Positions 59,735 through 64,000 of a stretch of DNA of 64,000 bases are shown here, piece after piece. The number at the start of each line of letters is the position of its first letter. Within the stretch, counting starts at the first letter, position 1. The DNA comes from Punctularia strigosozonata HHB-11173 SS5 (taxonomy: Eukaryota > Basidiomycota > Agaricomycetes > Corticiales > Punctulariaceae), in NCBI RefSeq assembly GCF_000264995.1, contig NW_006767438.1:1922953-1986952 (forward strand). The letters are read 5' to 3'. Under the pieces are notes generated by a model. It saw nothing but the letters and a program-made list of their open reading frames with translations, made no database searches and was not told where the DNA came from. The translations under genes and the position numbers were made by a program.

Positions 59735-61689
59735 ATGTCTCTTCATCATGAACTTAATGCAACGCAAATTTTTGCTGTCGTTCACGTGGCACTAAGGTTT
59801 GACGCTACTCATGTTCTTCCTCTCGTGATATGTGAAACATTTGCCTTCGGTAAGGAACATATTCTAAAATTATGCGGCGAAATTTTGCTGAGCTTGTTGA
59901 TACAGGTATACTTTCCACCTCGTTACTTCTATGGGTATATTGGACACTGTATGTCTGCATTATAAAATACTGAGCACTTCTTCACATCTGCTTCTGGATG
60001 TTCTCAACGTTTGCGGAAACAATAGATTCTTGAGAACAAGATCCACGGTCACGAAGTCTGAAGTAGCGGCAATTCTAGCGACGTACATTTTCTTCTCGCT
60101 GCAATGGATTATTATTCTCCAGAATGCGTCGGAAATGCTTGATGGAACGTAAGGAGATAATGTTGTTGTATGCACCCACTGACATTTCGTAGAGCTGTGG
60201 GACTGCCTTACTCCGAAATTGGATTAGACCAAGGGTTGAATACATGGGATCTCCAGGACGAGTGGGACCTGCAACTGCTTACAACATATCGTGTACTTCC
60301 ATTCATTGCCGAGACAGCTTTTCTTGGTGCGCTTGTCGCGGATCGCTTGCGGGAACATACACTGAGGTTGATAGATAGGCTCCTTAACAACACTCTTGGC
60401 GATCGTGTCTTATCTTGTGGTTCGGTAAGCCCTTTGAGTTGATTTATGATGATGGTACTCACGAATAATTCGGCCCCGACAGGCAATACAGAGCTCGAAC
60501 AGATTCAGCCCTCAATAAACGCATTGTTCGTATCGTATCCTGGGTCATGTGCCTTTGCTCGCTATTGCATTGGTGCATCGACCTTCTGGCATGGAGCTCG
60601 TCATTTCAGTTCTTGTTCACGCAGCATACTACCGTGGATCTCGACAATATGTTTATCTACCAAATATATATCGACAGCATCTTGAACTACATTACCGTGC
60701 GTTTTCATCTCTAAAGGTTGACGTTTATATCGGATTAAGCAAACCTCAGATTCTTCTCAGTGATGCTGTCATACTCTGGCGCATGTGTGTGTTGTGGGAA
60801 ATGCGTCACGCCTTTCTGTGGACCTCGGCTGGGTTAATACTGACAACACTCGGTGTGTACTCAGTGATACCATATCATCGATTGCATGCTCACTCAGACC
60901 TGCATCTATCAGCGCTTTCTATAGCCAATACGGTGTCGCAGTTTGACCACATTGGCTCCATCAAAACACCCATGTATATTGCTGTACCCGTGTTCAGCGG
61001 ATCCATCTACGGGTTGCTGGCGATGGTCTTCTCCTTGTCGTCGAACTTCATCGCGACTGTCGCAGTCGCCTACAGAGCATGGTGAGTCCCGATATAACCA
61101 CTTCATCGTGACCCTGATCCGAAACTTGGATGCACTCAGGCAACATCGAAAGATTCTTCGAGTACAGCTACAGAAAAGTTCTCGCAGAACGCTTGCGGAG
61201 AGGATTATGAGCATTCTTGTAGAGTCTGGCGCAGCTTACTGCTCTATCTGGGTGAGTCTCCTTCCGTCCTAGCACCTTGGATGTTCCGACTCTCTTGCTT
61301 CAAGATAATTTGGGTCATTGCCAGCTACGTACCTGTTGAGAATGAGAGCCGCACGTCCACAACGCCATTATTCATCGACTACATCAATGCTATCATGGCA
61401 CAACTCACAGTGAGTTGCTATCATGTTTATCGTATACGCAGCTTACGACCATTCTGAGTCTATTTATCCTTTGTTGATTCTACTCCTCGTGCAATTGGAG
61501 CGTACACACAGTGATCAAGTCTTCTCAATCCGCACTGTTCATTCTAGAGAGCTTGCATTCTCTCCATCGGTCGTTCTTGATATCATCTCACACAGTCTCG
61601 AACAAGAGACAGCTGGGGGAGCTCCCACAGTATCAGAGGCCTATGGCAAGGAGACCGACGTCGAAATATGTGGGATGGTGAATCTGTGA
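59735..61689 (+). CDS. Multi-pass membrane protein, family copy 8 (464 aa)
   Basis: Exons: 59735-59849, 59906-59948, 60026-60148, 60193-60326, 60379-60424, 60483-60696, 60750-60852, 60913-61081, 61140-61251, 61305-61409, 61459-61689 (1395 nt). Landmarks: CETFAFG, LQWIIILQ, ETAFLG, LHWCIDLL, SDAVILWRMCVLW, VAYRAW, ESGAAYCSIW, IYPLLILLLVQLERTHSDQ. All donors are GT. The acceptor of intron 4 is the second of two TAG sites (60376-60378), because only this keeps the 46-nt exon size and frame. The THSDQ ending matches copy 1 rather than the THCDR of most copies. Confidence 0.88.
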
Positions 61690-62599
61690 GCCCGATGCCG
61701 CAATGATATAGCAAGTTATCCTGCCAATCATGTTCCTTGGGATGTAGTTATAACAACACCGAAGGCATTCCGTCGGTCCAGTTGTCGACGAGCAGTCCTG
61801 CATGTCCTGTTGTGGGATGGGTCAGAAGCACGCACGGCGATCAAGTTATCCTCGTATAGCTCGATCGATATGGGAACAGAGCACCGACGGACATAGTGCC
61901 CATGCGACACGGTCGGAGACGAGATGGTACAGCAGACAAATTGCAGCACGTTTCAACTCGAATAGTAATATGCGACTCTTATCCTCTGCGCATCACGTCA
62001 GTAAACGAATCTTTCGCTGACACCATGATGTGGAGACTCAAAGAGCTTAAGCGCAATCGATCATTGTGCTAATGAGCCGGGTGATGAGCAAAAAAAGATG
62101 AAGGGTGGAATCCTACGTGAGATCGTGACTTCTCCGGTGATCGTGACTTCTCCGGTGATCGTGAATTCTCCTGAAGAACACGCCAACACGAAGGGTTGAT
62201 TCATCATCAACTTGACTGGAGAACACGCACAAATGAGAGGAGCTTGCCGTGTGATAGAAATCGATGAAACCAGAGAAGAAGAGTTAACACGTCAATCCTC
62301 GGACTTGCAATAGCGATCCAAAGCATATGAGTGAAGGGCGGCGCACGACGAGACACAGCTTCTCGCGATACCATCATTCCCGCACAACGAGTTTTGGGTG
62401 ATCGCTTCAGGGAAGCCGGGATATCGGAAGCGCGCAGCCGAGGGTTATGACCGGATTTGTGGATGCTAGGTACTGCGGCAGAGTCTGCTTGGAGTCTGCG
62501 CAATAGCAAGTCGAACAGTCAGACATGAGCGAGGGTGAAACGGGAGCAAGCGGTATCATCTTCGACAAGAGCTGCAACAGGACACGGGTACAACAAGCA
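61690..62599. other. Intergenic; short direct tandem repeat
   Basis: GATCGTGACTTCTCCGGT occurs twice and then once more in altered form (GATCGTGAATTCTCC) at about 62122-62172, an 18-bp period. No gene is supported. Confidence 0.5.
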
Positions 62600-63275
62600 G
62601 GGTCCGAACGCTTGTAGTGACTACGCTCCACACGCTCAGCTGGCCGACATACTCGAGTTAAACGAGAGCAACGATTGTGCATATAGTGACCACTGCATAC
62701 GGTCCAGGGGATCGCGAGATACGATGAGAGGTTGGCCTTGCGGACGGTCGCGTACAAGGACACGTATCCTGGATCGTGTCAATCTCGAGCTTGAATGCGG
62801 AGGGATGACGCAAGCCCTCACCAGCGAATAACGTGGCTAATCGTGAGGTCAGTACAATTCTTCGTATACGAGGTAACGAGGAGGAGAACGCACCAGCGTC
62901 CAAGTGGGAGACCTTGCTAAGGTTGGTGAGGTGCGGAAAGGCTAGCATGGAACGCGGAATGATACCGTGGTGTGCGAGGGTACATCGCAGCTGATCGACA
63001 CGCGTTAGGACGAGTCACGGACCAAAGAAGGGAAAACTCACCGGTAGCATTCGTGTCCGTTCTTCACCATAGCCAGCGATCGAGATAAACGCCCGCAAAC
63101 TTGCGCGCCCATTTTCTACCACAACTAAAGCGTTGACCTGTTGCGTCCCATATTGAGGACGAGCTAGGTCCCTCTGGACGACCTGAGAGATGGTCATTCC
63201 GTCTCCAACGAATGCAGTGACCTCGTTGCCGCATTCGCTACCGGAAGAGACCAGCGCGAGTGATGGGTTGCTGCC
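62600..63275 (-). pseudogene. Remnant 2 of the unrecognised FSAGEG gene
   Basis: Minus-strand exons: about 63272-63042 (GSNPSLALVSSGSECGNEV, TAFVGDGMTISQVVQRDLA, RPQYGTQQVNALVVVENGRA, GYGEERTRMLP), then LRCTLAHHGIIPRSMLAFPH continuing LTNLSKVSHLDA, then TLFAGEGLRHPSAFKLEIDT. Introns have GTGAGT..CAG and GTGCGT..TAG ends. It keeps frame better than remnant 1 and could be part of a real gene whose start and end I cannot fix. Function unknown. Confidence 0.5.
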
Positions 63276-64000
63276 ATATCAGTCCGCCAGTATAGTTTCA
63301 GCCTGAGAATGAGACCGTTTGCATGCCAAGCGGCGGGACGGAAATAGAGCCATGGAGTCGCATACTATATGAGATCGTCTCTTCGGCCAGATGGTCGAAT
63401 CGGCCAGTCACTGACACGTCACATCTCCGCGCTGATGTCCCATCAGAAACTTTGGTACTCCGCTCGGGGTGGCCGACTCGTCCTCGACAGACGATTTTTC
63501 GTACGATGTCTGAAGCTCACGTTCTATTATGAAGGATGTAAGCTACAGTAACAGCAACAATTTACAGCTAGCCGTGAGTAAGAACATAATCTGAATGAGT
63601 ATCGTGGTGATTAAGAGTCAAGGTCGTCAACAAGCATGTTTGAATCAGAACTCCCCGGGCAATCATGCGAGGCTTCATCAGATGTTGGGTCGAGAGATGT
63701 CAGATGCGATGTGGAATCGGGGCAGGCTCTTTGCGCAGAGCGTCGGGAAGACTTGAAAAGGCCTGCAAACCGGTTGAGCTTGCTCTCGAACAGCGAGTCT
63801 GTCGTACTTTGATGCTGTCGTCCAATTCGGATAGTGTGTGCTCCGCTGCGTTTCTGGGTTCGATCTGCACCCATTGGCAGAGCAATACTGACATGAAAAT
63901 GAGTGAATACTTGTCTGTCGTCGCGTTGCCTGACGCGTTGCGACGCGTTCAGTGTTTGAACTCCGGCCGGCTGTCATCCGGCATTGTCGGCACCACATCA
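63276..64000. other. Right end of window, no gene seen
   Basis: Only short open frames without motifs are present. Confidence 0.35.

Noticed and set aside
1-64000. CRISPR array, bacterial operon, rRNA, or complete LTR retrotransposon
   Set aside because: No regularly spaced repeats, no ribosome-binding-site-led operons, no rRNA segments and no reverse transcriptase or integrase motifs were seen. The sequence is eukaryotic with spliceosomal introns.

Overview
The window is nuclear DNA of a filamentous basidiomycete, most likely an Agaricomycete (wood-decay or litter type). Nearly every gene is cut by introns of about 45-80 bp with GT..AG or GC..AG ends. The protein families also fit: F-box proteins of the mushroom type, TKL kinases with an HGD catalytic loop, DUF2264, an ACT-type amino-acid permease and a lineage-specific membrane family. 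No complete autonomous transposon was seen. Exon joins were worked out by hand from splice signals and reading frame. In the genes called with high confidence the exon lengths add up to an uninterrupted frame.

Left flank (1-8 kb): the 5' part of glucose-6-phosphate isomerase (-), a large disordered protein (+), an F-box protein (-), a decayed copy of part of the disordered protein, and the tRNA methyltransferase TRM44 (-).

Cluster I (8.8-25.4 kb): four intact genes (8821, 12311, 18159 and 23475, all +) encode one family of multi-pass membrane proteins of 430-458 residues. All four have the same 11-exon layout. A fifth copy survives as its last exon at about 11.2 kb. Three of the four genes sit 0.7-1.0 kb downstream of a divergent TRM44 copy (one intact, two broken), so the divergent pair TRM44 + membrane gene looks like the unit that was duplicated. 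A broken, internally inverted copy of a DUF2264 gene is fused to one TRM44 relic. The intact DUF2264 gene lies at 26.3-28.4 kb, next to a 498-bp MITE with TA target duplication.

Middle (28.4-51 kb): two tandem amino-acid permeases with identical exon sizes, a possible deaminase-fold protein, a disordered nuclear-type protein, two divergently transcribed TKL kinases, a small secreted protein with a probable GPI-anchor tail, a DUF1275 membrane protein and an aldo/keto reductase relic.

Cluster II (52.5-61.7 kb): two more intact members of the membrane family (476 and 464 residues) and a 3' fragment. The cluster lies between two related minus-strand remnants of an unrecognised gene and also contains the 5' relic of an aldo/keto reductase.

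The most unusual content is the membrane family. It has six intact and two relic copies. Each protein contains an ancient duplication of a three-exon module (exons 1-3 versus 4-6), and the first cluster shows conserved GC donors. Its function is unknown from sequence.
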